Source: Thereva unica (Eukaryota; Arthropoda; Insecta; Diptera; Therevidae). From it: DNA of 64,000 bases. Of this stretch, positions 1-12,051 are shown piece after piece. The DNA lies in contig OX465281.1 of the NCBI GenBank assembly GCA_949987705.1, positions 161,338,393 to 161,402,392 on the forward strand, read 5' to 3'. Within the stretch, counting starts at the first letter, position 1. Every line of letters begins with the position of its first letter. Under the pieces are notes generated by a model. The model made no database searches. It was not told the origin of the DNA and saw nothing but the letters and a program-made list of their open reading frames with translations. The position numbers and the translations under genes are program-made.

Positions 1-600
1 ATGTATCTAAATAATAACTTCAAGTTTAACAAAAGATGTTGCAACATATGGTGTTACCTAATAAATATAATTTTCTTACGGCAAAAGAAAATTCGGGGCT
101 TTCTTTGCTATACAGCTGATATACCAAACTTTTTTTTTCTTCATTTATAATGCTATCTTGCCAACGGATTTTTGGGATACGGCAAAGGCATTTGTTGAAG
201 AAAACCTTTTGACAAAATACGACACCGAAACTTTCCTGTATATTTTCCTAATAAAACTCGAAATAATTATTGAGATAAAAAAAACGTATAGCACGTTTTT
301 ATAACGAACTTAAAAGTATAAAATAATTTCTCCTAGCGCCATACAGATTTAGAACCTCATACATACTCCTAACACCATACAAATAGTCCTGAAAATTGGT
401 GATTGTGAATTTGAAATAACTATGAAAATATTTGCAAGATTTTAAACGAAAAAACGTGGGGCGCATACATGATTGATGCGAATTATTTCTCAACCGAGCT
501 ACTCTACACTCCTTACTATTGTCTATAGCATGCGCCCCCGTAACTGGTGTCCGTAAATTTTGATTTACGTCACATAGCTTATTTTATTATACATGGCATG
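1..600. other. AT-rich stretch, no gene recognised
   Basis: No recognisable domain, RNA gene or repeat structure. The only open frame of note is about 64 codons on the minus strand (299-493), with no family resemblance that I can see. Confidence 0.6.
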
Positions 601-1860
601 TCCTAACGACATAGCCTATTGAATTCTACTTATCATACCCATTCATTTGATACCTGTGTCGAAGCGTGCTGAAGAAAATGGTAACCCGGAAAATGGTGGC
701 CGCCACAGATCTAACGACATAGCCTATTGTATTCGACTAACCCTTTCATTTGATACCCATGTCGAGGAAGCTGTGAAAGAAATGGTAATCCTCCATCTTG
801 AGGTGGCCGTCACATACCTAACGACACAGCCTATTGTATTCGACTCGCCCTTTCATTTTATACGCATATCGAGTGGGGTCGCGAATAAAATGGTAATCCG
901 CCCTCTTGAGATGGCCGCCATGGACCAAACGATAAATTGAGTATACTATATTGATTATGGTGTTCTACATATCATACCCTTTTATTTGATACCCATGTCG
1001 AAGGGGTTGTGAAGAAAATGGTAATCCGCCTCTTGAGATGGCCACCATGGACCAAACGATATATTGAGTTTACTATATTGCTTATGGTATTTTACTTACA
1101 TATCATACTATTTCATTTGATACCCATGTCGAAGGGGTTGTGAAGTAAATGGTAATCCGCCCTCTTGATGTGGCCTCCCTGGAGCTAACGATATATTGAA
1201 TATACTATATTGCTTATGATGATCCACTTAAAACACGATTTCATTTGGTTCCCATGTCGAAAGGGTTCTGAAGAGAATGTTAACCCGCCCTCTTGAGGAG
1301 GCCGCCATGGATCTAACGACAAAGCTTATTGCATTCCACTTATGATGCACTCTCATTTGATACCCATGTCGAGGGGATGCCCTTTTATGTGATACCCATG
1401 TAAATAAAATGATAATCCGCCCTCTTGAGATGGCTGACATGGACCAAACGATATATTGAGTATACTATATTGCTTATGGTGTTCTAGTTATCATACCCTT
1501 TCATTTGATACCCATGTCGAAAGGGGTTGTGATGAATATTTCAATCCACCCTCCTGAGACGGCCGCCATGGATATAAAGGTATATTGAGTATACCATATT
1601 GCATTTTCATCGGAACTAAAGCTGTATGCAAAATTTCAGCATGATAGAATATCCGGAAGAATTGTAAAAATCTTTTGCAAAATTTGTTCCGTGAAGAAAA
1701 CAGTAATCCGTCCTTTTGAAACGGCCCCAAAGATCTAACGGTATAATGAGTATACCATATTGCATTGTCATCGGAGCTGAAGCTGGGTGATCGGGTAAAT
1801 CGGGTATTCAAAAAATCGATTGCAAGATTTGTACCAGACATACAGACAGACAAGAAAGCG
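600..1860. repeat. Diverged tandem repeat block, units about 103-148 bp
   Basis: The phrase TCATTTGATACCCATGTCGA or a close variant recurs near 643, 746, 853, 983, 1113, 1241, 1353 and 1501. The spacings are about 103 to 148 bp. Each unit also carries a version of GGTAATCCGCCCTCTTGAG and GGCCGCCATGGA, and a linker reading GAGTATACTATATTGC. After 1580 the block changes to two longer, looser units (GAGTATACCATATTGCAT near 1586 and 1747). It ends next to ACAGACAGACAAG at about 1841. It is non-coding: the short open frames in it follow the repeat period. The irregular spacing and divergence suggest an old minisatellite-bearing element rather than a young satellite. Confidence 0.8.
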
Positions 1861-1933
1861 AGCTAATAAAAACGTTTAAAAAAACAAACAGCCTGATAAA
1901 CTCCTTATCTTGAAAAATCAATGGTTTTCGATA

Positions 1934-3190
1934 TCTATTTATTTATTTAGTCTACTGATTACATCTTACAATCTTACAGACTAGAAAACTTACAAATTCC
2001 AAAAACTTATTTAAATTAAAATAAAGTTGACTGACATAATTTTATGAAAAATTCATTTCAACATGATTCTCTAAACCTAAAATTACATTTTTATAGATCG
2101 TTCGATCCAGGGTGAAATCAACGAAGTCGTTAAAAAAATTGAATTTTTGAATGCCTTTAGTAATAACTCCATTTGAGCCATAATTGGTTCTGTGAGAAGG
2201 GGCATATAGGAGGTTTCTCGACCTAAGTGGCCTTTCTATAGCATATATATGAATTTGACTCAACAGCTCAGGGCAGTTGATTGAGTTGCATAATATATCT
2301 TTTATGAAAATTGCGCAGCTCACATCTCGAGGAAAGCTAAGGCTAAGAAGACCAAATAATAATCGTCTGGATGTATAATGAGGAACATGTTCCTTAAATA
2401 AATTAAGCTTAAAACACATAAATCTGGTTATGGATTTTTGCACCGATTCTTTTCTATTCAAATTCACAGCATACTGAGGACTCCAAATGCATGATGCATA
2501 TTCAAGAATTGGCCTTACCAAGGAAATGAACAAGGTCCTTATCGTAAAGACATCAGAAAATTCTTTAGAATTCTCTTAATAAAACCCAGTAATCTATAGG
2601 CTTTACTACAAATTAAATCAATGTGTCTATTGAAAGTTAGTTTATTATCTAAAACAACACCTAAATCATTAATCTCATACACTCTAGCTAGAGCAGAAGT
2701 AGAGAAAGAGTATTTGTATTCGATGCCTTCCAATGAGCGATAGAAAGACATAACTCGGCACTTAGAAACATTTAGTTGAAGATCATTCATAAAGCACCAG
2801 ATGTATAAATTGTTGAAGTCTTCTTGAAGGCGATGACAACAATCCTCTCCACTAACTTTTAAAAAAAAATTTTAAGTCATCGGCGTAAATTAAACAATGG
2901 GCATTCTTGAAGCAATTAATTATACATATCATTAATAAATATCAAGAATAGCAAAGGACCGCAATGACTGCCCTGAGGCACGCCTGATTTGACACATATT
3001 ATTCTAGAAGAAACAGAATCAAGAACGACATATTGCTTTCTATTTGATAAATAAGAGCTAATCCACTGCAAAAAACTTGAATGAAAGCCAGCCTTACGTA
3101 ATTTTTTTATAAGCACTATAATATTAACTTTGTCAAACGCTTTCGAAAAATCTGTGTAAATTACGTCAACCTGGTGACCTCATTGCTCGC
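1934..3190 (-). pseudogene. 5'-truncated LINE fragment (RT and 3' end)
   Basis: The minus strand encodes the second half of a non-LTR reverse transcriptase in broken frames. From high to low coordinate it shows YTDFSKAFDKV (about 3130-3165, first catalytic Asp), SGVPQGSHCGPLLFLIFIND (about 2925-2990), YADD at 2876-2887, and the post-RT region with LVRPILEYASCIWSP (about 2480-2520). At least three frame changes separate the pieces. The 3' end is a short TAAA-type tail at 1934-1949. The protein resembles the LINE at 20852-23788, so both probably belong to one Jockey/CR1-group family. The 5' end is lost near 3190, as expected from incomplete reverse transcription. Confidence 0.85.
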
Positions 3191-4269
3191 TAGTTATGAT
3201 TTTCCCCAATTGAAGTAAACGGAGGAGGGAGAACTCAGGAGGCTTTTCCAGGATGTCAATGGTACATCATACTAGAATTTCATTCTTTTCCTATGATTTT
3301 TATGACTGTTTTCAGACTTTTTATAACAGTTTAAAATCCAGTCTAGAAAATTTTGAGAATACTGCTCTTATTCTTACATATATGGGAAAATATCCTTTGA
3401 AGTTTTTCTTTCTTTCTTTTTCACCCAAGCCAAAGCAGCATTTTCACCCTGCAATAAAGCAAACCAAAAGCATGAAGATCTCACGCCTACGCTTGATAAG
3501 ACATGTAATGAAATGCCCGAAAAAGCGCCTACAAACCTACAAATAACCCTGTTTTTCCAAACGCCAGAGAAAAGAAGGTCACAAGAAAGACTTGACTGGC
3601 TTGAGTGATTTTATCATTTTGACTATATGACTCATTTTTTAATTTCTCCTTTTTTATTGCCCTTCTTATTATACCTCCCATCGCCTCCCACCAGCCCTTC
3701 TTATTATACCTCCCATAGTGGTTAATCTAAAAGATAGAGAAGATTCTAGAGAATTTGTTTTTCCCGAACGTTAGCAAACAAATATTTCCTTCGTACTTCG
3801 TTCGCTACACTAAAGCGGGTGTGCGAATTCGTATTGAGGGTGTTGAAGCATCGCTGATAAACTGGGAAGAACTGGAAGCTTCATTTGGAAACTCCAAAGA
3901 TAGATAGTACTTGTCATGTCAGACTTGACCAAAACCACCTAATTTCACCTAACTACTGGAAACCCCGGGATGAACCGCAATTTCCTGAAACTGTATCACG
4001 TGGAGAAAACAATTCTCCGTCAAAAAAGTGCTGATATAAGGTATGAAAAATTATTTGTCGAATTTTGACAAGTGATGTTTCTTGCCGCTGTGCAGACTGC
4101 AGAGTTATAAAAATGTCACTTCTTTTAGAACCGGTCTCATTCCATCGAGTTTATTAGATGATATTAGCAAAACTTGGTGGTCAGTCATCAGCGGAATAGG
4201 GGGAATAACATGTAGCATAACATGCACGTGCCGTAACTATTTCGGACTGATGGAAGTGCGATCATAACC
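3191..4269. other. Intergenic, no gene recognised
   Basis: No coding domain is visible. A short direct repeat, CCCTTCTTATTATACCTCCC, occurs at about 3660 and 3692. A 97-codon open frame at 3253-3546 (+) has no recognisable motif and is probably chance. Confidence 0.6.
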
Positions 4270-4377
4270 TCCTAGCGGTGGCCACTGGTAACTATTCTAT
4301 GAGAGAGGATAGGCTAATATGATCGGGCTAGTCCCTTCCAAGTAAGGTTGGCGTGAGGCTAATAACCTCACCCGTAA

Positions 4378-5163
4378 AAAACAATTATTACGGAACGAGC
4401 AACATGCCTCGGATACTGGAATAAACGACGACGACCACGGCAACGAAAAAGGCAAAACGATTTACGAATTTTTTCATGGAACGTTCGAACTCTGTACAGA
4501 ACTCGAGCTTCAAAACATCTAGCCGATACCCTGTCAAAGTATAAAGCTGACATTACCGCCATTCAGGAGATGAGGTGGACAGGGAATGGTGTTTTGCAAA
4601 AACCTGAGTATGACGTATATTACAGCTGTCATACAAAACACCATGTTCTAGGAGTAGGTTTTATGGTTAGCAAAAGAATGAAGCCTACCATTATCGGCTT
4701 TAAAGCAATAAACGAAAGGCTATGCTCCCTTCGTGTGCGAGGTAAATTTAAGAACATCAGCCTCATAAACGTTCACGCACCTACAGAAGAGTCCCCGGAT
4801 GATGATAAAGAAGAATTCTTCGAATTAGTTGAACGGGAACTTAATGCCTGCCCCAGGTATGATGTAAAAATCATACTGGGAGATCTGAACGCCAAAGTAG
4901 GCCGGGAGCCCATATACAGGCAATATGTCGGCAACCACAGCTTGCATGAAAACACTAATGACAATGGACAGCGAGTTGTAGAGATGGCAGCAAGTAAGAA
5001 CTTGGTCGTTGCAAGTACTAGATTTGCGCGTAAAGATATCCATAAAGCCACCTCGGTATCTCCTGATGGAGCCACTCGCAACCAAATAGATCATGTGTTG
5101 ATAGACCGCCGCCAGAAACAGCTACGGTCATGCATTAGAACTCGCCCTAAGTCCTGGGGATGA
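4378..5163 (+). pseudogene. RTE apurinic-like endonuclease domain, C-terminally broken
   Basis: The frame is open from 4378 and the endonuclease reads clearly from WNVRTLYRTR (4477 on), well upstream of the first methionine at 4570. APE-family hallmarks seen in order: IQEMRW (catalytic Glu), NVHAPTEES, GDLNAKVG (metal/active-site Asp and Asn) and NQIDHVLIDRR. The frame stops at TGA 5161-5163 after RPKSWG. The usual final S-D-H motif of APE endonucleases is not present, so I infer a deletion joined this region to the next piece. In a working element this domain nicks the target DNA to prime reverse transcription. It is probably inactive here. Confidence 0.87.
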
Positions 5164-5164
5164 G

Positions 5165-5437
5165 ATGCCGGGCGTTGAAGAGAACTGGACCCGCCTTAAA
5201 AATACTGTCATTAGTACTGCTGATTCCATCTTAGGCAGAAGTCGTATAGATCGGAACGACTGGTTCGATAATGAATGCAAGCTGGCAACTGAACGTAAGA
5301 ATGCTGCGTACCGAGCCATGCAGCAGTCTCAGAGAACACGGGCACGCGAAGAGAACTATAAAGAGCTCAGAAAAGAAGAAAAGAGAATTCACAGACGGAA
5401 AAAGGAAGCCTGGGAAAAAATCTCGTCTGTGAGCTAG
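5165..5437 (+). pseudogene. RTE EN-RT linker, frameshifted
   Basis: About 90 codons in a different frame from the endonuclease above. The segment is basic and helical, with NDWFDNECK followed by a Lys/Arg/Glu-rich tract (ELRKEEKRIHRRKKEAWEK). This matches the linker that precedes RT in RTE and related LINEs. It stops at 5435-5437, and the RT frame picks up at about 5431, so a one-base indel near 5430 is likely. It is a piece of the element's single ORF, not an independent gene. Confidence 0.75.
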
Positions 5438-7194
5438 AACAGTACAGAGAACGACGGCCGCACCAGGCGCGGGAGTTCTACCAAAGAGTCCGCAGTATGA
5501 CGCAATTCACACCACGCTGCACATACTGCAAGGACAAAGAAGGTAATCTGATCACCGATCCTAAAGGCATCTTGGAGCGATGGGAAGAGCACTTTCATGA
5601 ATTGCTAAATGGCGAGCTAACTGAGGATTCGGAGGCTCCACCAATATCTGATGACAATGCTATGCTGCCGCCACCAAGCATAGAAGAAGTTAGCAGAGCC
5701 ATCAGCCGGCTCAAAAACAACAAGGCCTCGGGTGCAGACGGCATCGCAGCGGAGCTGGTTAAATATGGAGGGCCTACATTACACCAAGCGATTCATGAAT
5801 TAATTGTGCAAGTATGGGATCAGGGAGTGATGCCAGAAGACTGGAGAAAAGGCATCCTCTGTCCGGTACCCAAAAAAGGAGATATCACAGCGTGCACTAA
5901 TTATCGCGGTATATCGTTGTTGAGTACCGTGTATAAGATATTCTCCGCTATCCTACAAAACAGGATGGCCCCATACGCCAGAAACATCATAGGCCATTAC
6001 CAGTGTGGCTTCAGCCCAGGCAAATCAACGACTGATCAGATTTTCACCTTGAGGCAGGCTGTGGAAAAATGTCTAGAGTTTCAAAACTCAATTCAACACC
6101 TCTTCATAGACTTTAAAGCCGCCTATGATAGCATAGCCAGGGTAGAACTCTACAAAGCCATGAGAGAATTCGGCATCCCCAACAAACTGACAAGACTATG
6201 TAGGTTGACCATGATCAATGTGTCAAGCCAATTAAAGGTATCCGGAACACTGTCCAGACCAATCAACATCTATAATGGACTCCGACAAGGGGACGGTCTG
6301 GCCTGCCTCCTTTTCAACCTGGCGTTGGAGAAAGTGATCCGAGATTCGGGCGTGACATCAAGGGGTACAATCCTCCACAAGTCCACCCAATTACTGGCTT
6401 ACGCAGACGACATTGACATCATTGGAAGAACAACAACAGCGGTACAAGAAGCTTTCACTCAGATTGAGCAAGCAGCAGGAAATCTGGGACTGCACATTAA
6501 CGAAAGCAAAACAAAGTACATGGTGGCCTCGTCTGGAAGAACACCTAACATTGGTCCCACAATCAAGGTAGCGGCACACGAGTTTGACGTGGTAAAATCA
6601 TTTACCTACCTTGGGTCAATAGTAGCAGCCGACAATAGCATGGAACCAGAAATACGCGCACGACTGCTAAAAGCCAACAAAGCCTAGTATAGTCTGTCAA
6701 GGCTCTTCAAATCCAAATATCTAACCATAACGTCTAAACTTTTACTATATAAGACGATGGTCTTACCCGTTCTCACATATGCATCCGAAACGTGGGTGCT
6801 TAGCAAAAAGCACTCAAACCTCTTGGGCGTGTTTGAGAGGAAAATACTTCGGAGGATTGTTGGCCCCGTATGTGAGGAAGGACGATTCCGGAGACTCTAC
6901 AATGACGAGATCTACGAGCGCTATCGCGACATAGATGTTGTGAAGGAAATAAAGCTCGGTAGGCTCCGGTGGGCAGGGCATCTAGCTCGTATGAGTGAAG
7001 ATGAGCCTGCTCGGAAAGTTCTCTGCGGTAAGACCTATGGGGTGCGACAGCGAGGGAGGCCCAACCTTCGCTGGAAGGATGGCGTGGACCAGGACGCTCA
7101 GAGTTTAGGGATGCCAAACTGGATGACATCGGCTCAGAATCGGGACCGGTGGAGAGAACAGTTGCGCGAGGCCAGGACCGGATCCCGGTTGTAG
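5431..7194 (+). pseudogene. RTE reverse transcriptase with one in-frame stop
   Basis: A continuous frame from 5431 to the TAG at 7192-7194 is broken only by TAG at 6685-6687. Motifs in order: WEEHFHELLNGE; NNKASGADGIAAELVK; VPKKGD followed by NYRGISLLSTVYKI; FIDFKAAYDSI (first catalytic Asp); GLRQGDGLACLLFN; and YADD at 6400-6411 (second and third catalytic Asp). After the stop the same frame continues with LPVLTYASETWVL and the C-terminal LRWAGHLARM region typical of RTE elements. All RT catalytic residues are intact. The early stop removes only the C-terminal thumb-like region, so the copy may be young. Confidence 0.92.
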
Positions 7195-7229
7195 AGCCGT
7201 TAAAGAAGAAGAATTAGCAAAACTTATGA

Positions 7230-7640
7230 ATTTAAGGTCTTTCTGACAATTATTCAAAGTTTTTCCATTTAAACAAAAAAGGCCCGACCGAATGTTATGA
7301 AATTTTTTTCATGGAATTTTTTCGTTAATATTCTTCTTTCGGCACCTCAAAGAAGTCGATATAGTTTTTGGTTCACGCGGTATCGTGCAGTTACAAAAAT
7401 TACGAAAGTTATTTAAAAGAACGGTTCGACCGATTTTTATGAAAATCTTTTCAGATCATATTTTGGTTAATATTTTTCCAGCGGCACCTCAACTAAGCCG
7501 ATATCTTTTATGGTTCGCGTAATATCATACAGGTACAAAAATCAATTAAGTCGTTTAAACCAAAAAGCGGCTCGATCGAATATTATAAAAATCTTTTCAG
7601 ATTATATTGTCTGATCCGACGGCACCCTTAAAATAAACAA
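7230..7640 (+). repeat. Degenerate ~146-bp minisatellite, about 3 units (HINE-related)
   Basis: Three diverged units carry the sequences seen in the HINE elements nearby: GGCACCTCAA, GTCGATAT, TATCGTGCAG, GTACAAAAAT and a GACCGAAT-like core. Neither the 5' terminus nor the 3' hairpin of the complete copies is present. This looks like an older, truncated relative of the copies at 7901-8654 and 9641-10683. Confidence 0.8.
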
Positions 7641-7900
7641 TAAACAACCACAAAGAATACATTCAAATTATAAAATTACGTACCTAAACATCAAGGATAG
7701 ATCCAGCAAATAAAACCTCCAAATAAAGTTCCAAATAAGCAGCACCCGTGGTCACCAACTGAAAATCCTGTAAATAAAAACAAAACATTCAAAGGTTATA
7801 TAAATTAGACAACATACATACTTCTTTGGTAACACCAAAATTACTTAAAAACCAATCCATCATAAAATCTTTATATTTCCCTCCATCATCCTAAAAAATA
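7641..7900. other. Spacer, no feature recognised
   Basis: AT-rich sequence between the old minisatellite and the complete HINE copy. Nothing recognisable on either strand. Confidence 0.5.
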
Positions 7901-8654
7901 AAACTAGTAGGGATGTGGGCTCGACCCGTTCGGTCCACACAATCAACTTCCCACTATGATGGATGTTGAATATTATGATTGGATATTTTAATAATAAATG
8001 AACAATAGGCAATTGTAGAATATATGTATAATACCGAGAATTTGTCACAATTGTTTATCAATATTTTCGCTAAAATGTCAAACTAAATGTGCGCACTTAC
8101 AAGATTTGGATGACGAAAATGTATATAAAATTGATGTATTAATGTTTTTCGGAACCTCAATGAAGCCGATATAGTTTTTAGTTCGCGCGGTATCGTGCAG
8201 GTACAAAAATCACTTAAGTCATTTACACCAAAAAACCGCTGGACCGAATATTATAAAAATCTTTTCAGATTATATTGTCGCTAATACGCTTCGAACGGCA
8301 CCTCGAGTAAGTCAATATCTTTCGTGGTTCGGGCGATATCGTGCAGGTACAAAAATCACTTACGTCGCTTAAACAATAAAACGGCTCGACCGAATTTCAT
8401 AAAAATCTTTTCAGATCATATTTCGGTTAATACGCTTCGAACGACACCTCAACGAAGTCGATATCAGTTTTGGTTCGCGCGATATCGTGCAGGAAAAAAT
8501 GACCACATCCGTACGCACATACACACACACACACATACTTCCTCCCAATTTTTTGCTTAAAATGCTCCTGGGACCTTGAAAGATGAAAATACGTTGAAAT
8601 TTTCGATTTCGATTTTCGGACCGATTACAATAACTTCCTATACTGGGAAGTTAA
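7901..8654 (+). mobile_element. Non-autonomous Helentron-like (HINE, DINE-1-like) element, copy A
   Basis: The copy starts AAACTAGTAGGGATGTGGG and ends with the hairpin AACTTCCTATACTGGGAAGTT. A short sequence near the 5' end (CAACTTCCCA at about 7948) is the reverse complement of the 3' hairpin arm. That subterminal inverted pair, an internal ~146-bp minisatellite (about 3 units, repeated GTGCAGGTACAAAAATCACTT-like phrase), an AC microsatellite near 8519-8535 and a 3' hairpin together match the DINE-1/HINE architecture of non-autonomous Helentrons. It has no coding capacity. Three further copies lie at 9641-10683 (-), 56736-57494 (+) and 58788-59546 (+). The family assignment is inference from structure. 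Confidence 0.8.
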
Positions 8655-9640
8655 TAAAAGTATATCATATTAAAATCCAACTTACCTATTTGTGTTCATA
8701 CGTTGACAAATTTCAAAACAAGATAGATATCCAGACCAGCTGCACAGGGTGTTCGGTCGTGTCTACTCCTGAAAAAATGTAAACAAACAATTATCAGAAA
8801 GTGTACATCAACTCGACTCGTTGGATGTAATGGGATTGAGATCAATAGCGTAATGCTGAATTTCTCAGTGCTCGATTCGCTTCGGAGATCTAAAGTGATC
8901 TGAATTTTCGCATCACCTTGCTGCGATATTTATTTTGGTGCAGACAATATGTAATTATTAATCACATTAAACGTGCCGAGTTGATGTGAAATCCTGTCCA
9001 GATTACATGTAACGAGACGAGTTTATGTAACTTGCTAATCCCGAAATTTTAAAAGATAATCATTTTTCCTCCCCCAAAAATAGAACTTAGTCGAGACTTA
9101 TACCAAAACAACATCCACATAAGACCAAGATTCACAGCGCCAAGAGACAGTGCGAGTCGAAATCGAACCAGAGAATTACGAAGTATTCAGAATATTATGT
9201 TATTTGCAATTAAAGTAAAATTTTAATTTTTTAATTGATTTAAAATTGAAATAAGAATTAGAATTTGGATTTATTTGATTTATAGCTGGAACACAATGCT
9301 CACCATAAGCCGTGGGCTATAAAAGCTTTTCGTTGACAAATAATAGATACGAAGGTATCTACATAGGAACGAACACAATGAAACTACCGGCCAAAAGACC
9401 ATAACTACGACCATAAAAATTAGAACCTATTTCTATTTTTTGGTTGACGCTTACAGTTCTACCAAATCATACATTCAAAAAACATCGCTGTCAAAAAATA
9501 AAACGTTACTATTTTGACAAAAAAGTGCCTTTTTGACAAATTTTGTTGTGTCTGAGGGTGCTTTATTTTAAAAATAAAAAAAAATACACCTCTTGCTTTT
9601 TTTTGTCATATTAGTTTAAATTAGTTTCAATTTTTAATTT
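8655..9640. other. Segment between two opposed HINE copies, no gene
   Basis: About 1 kb of AT-rich sequence with no domain or RNA gene recognised. It is flanked by HINE copies in opposite orientation, so it could form the loop of a large stem. Confidence 0.55.
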
Positions 9641-10683
9641 TTCCCAGTATAGGAAGTTATTGTAATCGGTCCGAAAATCGAAATCGAAAATTTCAACGTA
9701 TTTTCATCTTTCAAGGTCCCAGGAGCATTTTAAGCAAAAAATTGGGAGGAAGTATGTGTGTGTGTGTGTGTATGTGCGTACGGATGTGGTAAATTTTTCC
9801 TGCACGACATCGCGCGAACCAAAACTGATATCGACTTCGTTGAGGTGTCGTTCGAAGCGTATCAACCGAAATATGATCTGAAAAGATTTTCATGAAATTC
9901 GGTTCAGCCCTTTTTTTGTTTAAGCGACGTAAGTGATTTTTGTACCTGCACGATATCGCCCGAACCACGAAACATATTGACTTACTTGAGGTGCCGTTCG
10001 AAGCGTATTAGCGACAATATAATCTGAAAATATTTTTATAATATTCGGTCCAGCGGGTTTTTGGTTTAAATGACTTAAGTGATTTTTGTACCTGCACGAT
10101 ATCGCGCGAACTATAAAAGATATCGACTTAGTTTACGTGCCGTTCGAAGAGTATTAACCAAAATATGATCTGAAAAGATTTTCATAAAATTCGGTCGATC
10201 CGTTTTTTTGCTTAAGCGGCATAAGTGATTTTTGTACCTGCACGATATGGCCCGAACCACAAAAGATATTGACTTACTTGAGGTGCCGTTCGAAGCGTAT
10301 TAGCGACAATATAATCTGAAAATATTTTTATAATATTCGGTCCAGCGGGTGTTTGGTTTAAATGACTTAAGTGATTTTTGTACCTGCACGATACCGCGCG
10401 AACTAAAAACTATATCGACTTCATTGAGGTGCCGAAAAACATTAATACATCAATTTTATATACATTTTCGTCATCCTAATCTTGTAAGTGCGCACATTTA
10501 GTTTGACATTTTAGCGAAAATATTGATAAACAATTGTGACAAATTCTCGGTATTATACATATATTCTATATTGCCTACTGTTCAATTATTATTAAAATAT
10601 CCAATCATAATATTCAACATCCATCATACTGGGAAGTTGATCGTGTGGACCGAACGGGTCGAACCCACATCCCTACTAGTTTT
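9641..10683 (-). mobile_element. HINE (DINE-1-like) element, copy B, minus strand
   Basis: Same termini as copy A in reverse: the hairpin at 9641-9658 and the start sequence ending at about 10683. It is about 290 bp longer than copy A because the internal ~146-bp array has about two more units (repeated phrase near 9935, 10090, 10240 and 10390). Array-length variation between copies is typical of minisatellites carried by Helentron-type elements. No coding sequence. Confidence 0.8.
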
Positions 10684-11038
10684 TTTTTTAATTTTATAAA
10701 AAAATTTTATTGAGCTTCGTTACAAGTTAAACATATACCTTTACATATTTCTTACTGCTGACTTAACACTACATATGTCTGAGCTACTACATCAATATAA
10801 AGTCCTACGGAGAACCTTGGTTCATTCAATCAATACTTGCTTGCAAGTTTACTAATACCACAGAGTACTTAATATACAGAGGGAACAACGAATAACAAAA
10901 TGTGTTATCAAATTATTTTGAAGTAAAGCTTTTGGCAAGCTTTTTGTGAGAGACAATATCAAATTTGAAGAGAGAAAATTCTGTCCAATTTAACTTTTTC
11001 TCACGACTTCGTTGGCGCAGCAACAGCGCCGGGCAGAG
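10684..11038. other. Flank between HINE B and the foldback element
   Basis: No gene. It contains a short sequence (about 10853-10889) that recurs inverted at 33493-33523, around GTTGTTCCCTCTGT and ATTAAGTACTCTGTG. It ends at the left target duplication of the foldback element, GGTCTTAC at 11039-11046. Confidence 0.6.
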
Positions 11039-12051
11039 GGTCTTACCAGAGATAACATAATACTCCGTATAAAGATGCGACAGCTAGAACAAAAATCCCG
11101 AACGCTTTTTGCCTCGGCAGGCCTCTGAGATTGCCTCCCCTTAGCAACATGCAACATATTCGAGTTTCTAGCTACACAAGGAGGCGAACGTGGTCATGGT
11201 CCGCAGCACAAGACATGCGGTGAGTTTGTCGATAAGGAAGCTAGAATTTTTGGGGGGCAAGGAAAGGAACTGACAACAGAATGTTTCTCGCAACATCTTT
11301 CTTTCTTTCTCATCTTTCAAACGTTTGCCTCTAGCGCTACATTGAAGGATTTCCCTGATGCTTTGTATTTTAACTATTTCTTAGAACATTCCGTGTATTT
11401 TTTTAATGGCTGTCTGAGATTCACTATCAATTTCACTTGATTTCAAATTTTTGGTGAGAGGATTTGCGATATTTTAAAAATAGGTACTTGGTTGAGGTTT
11501 TGGTTACGACTTTTTTTTCTGGTATTTCGGTATTGACTAACTCGATTGATTTTAGAAACGAATTTAGGTAATTATTCTTTATTTTATTTTAGCTGAATTT
11601 TCGCTATTGGCTTAAAATGTTGGGTTTTGGCTTTTGTTGTAGGTATATTGTGGGTGTAGATTTTTGGACACATTTTTTATAAAAAATGCCACAAAGTCGC
11701 ACAACCTGGAGAGTTGTTTGTATCACCCAAAGTTGCAAAGCGCATAAGTGCTTTTCATAAATGCTTGTACAATTAAATCCCCGCCCACAATAAAAAATCG
11801 TACGTCTGCTCAAAACAATTCGATCGTAATTGTTTTGGTAAAAACAAATTAAAAATAGGTTCACTACCTTCCTTGTTATTTGAAAACTCTTCAATTAATG
11901 AAAATGAGGAAAGGCTTCCTGCCAAGTCAATTTTCAGGGAAAACGTATGACAGAAGGAATTCAGTCTCGGACTTGTAATTACAGGATTTATCCGTTTTAG
12001 AGTCCCCTTGTCAACAGTTAAATATTGAGCCGGTAAATATATACATATACT

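Larger units (their letters stand above)
4270..7213 (+). mobile_element. RTE-clade non-LTR retrotransposon, nearly full length, damaged
   Basis: One plus-strand unit contains an APE endonuclease, a linker and a reverse transcriptase. The very short 3' UTR ends in AAGAAGAAGAA at about 7204-7213. A single EN-RT ORF, no RNase H, a tiny 3' UTR and a simple-repeat tail are characteristic of the RTE clade. Damage: an apparent deletion after about 5150, one frameshift near 5430 and one in-frame stop at 6685-6687. The 5' boundary at 4270 is approximate and no target duplication was identified. Two other RTE fragments occur on the minus strand at 24771-25135 and 30364-30861. Confidence 0.88.
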
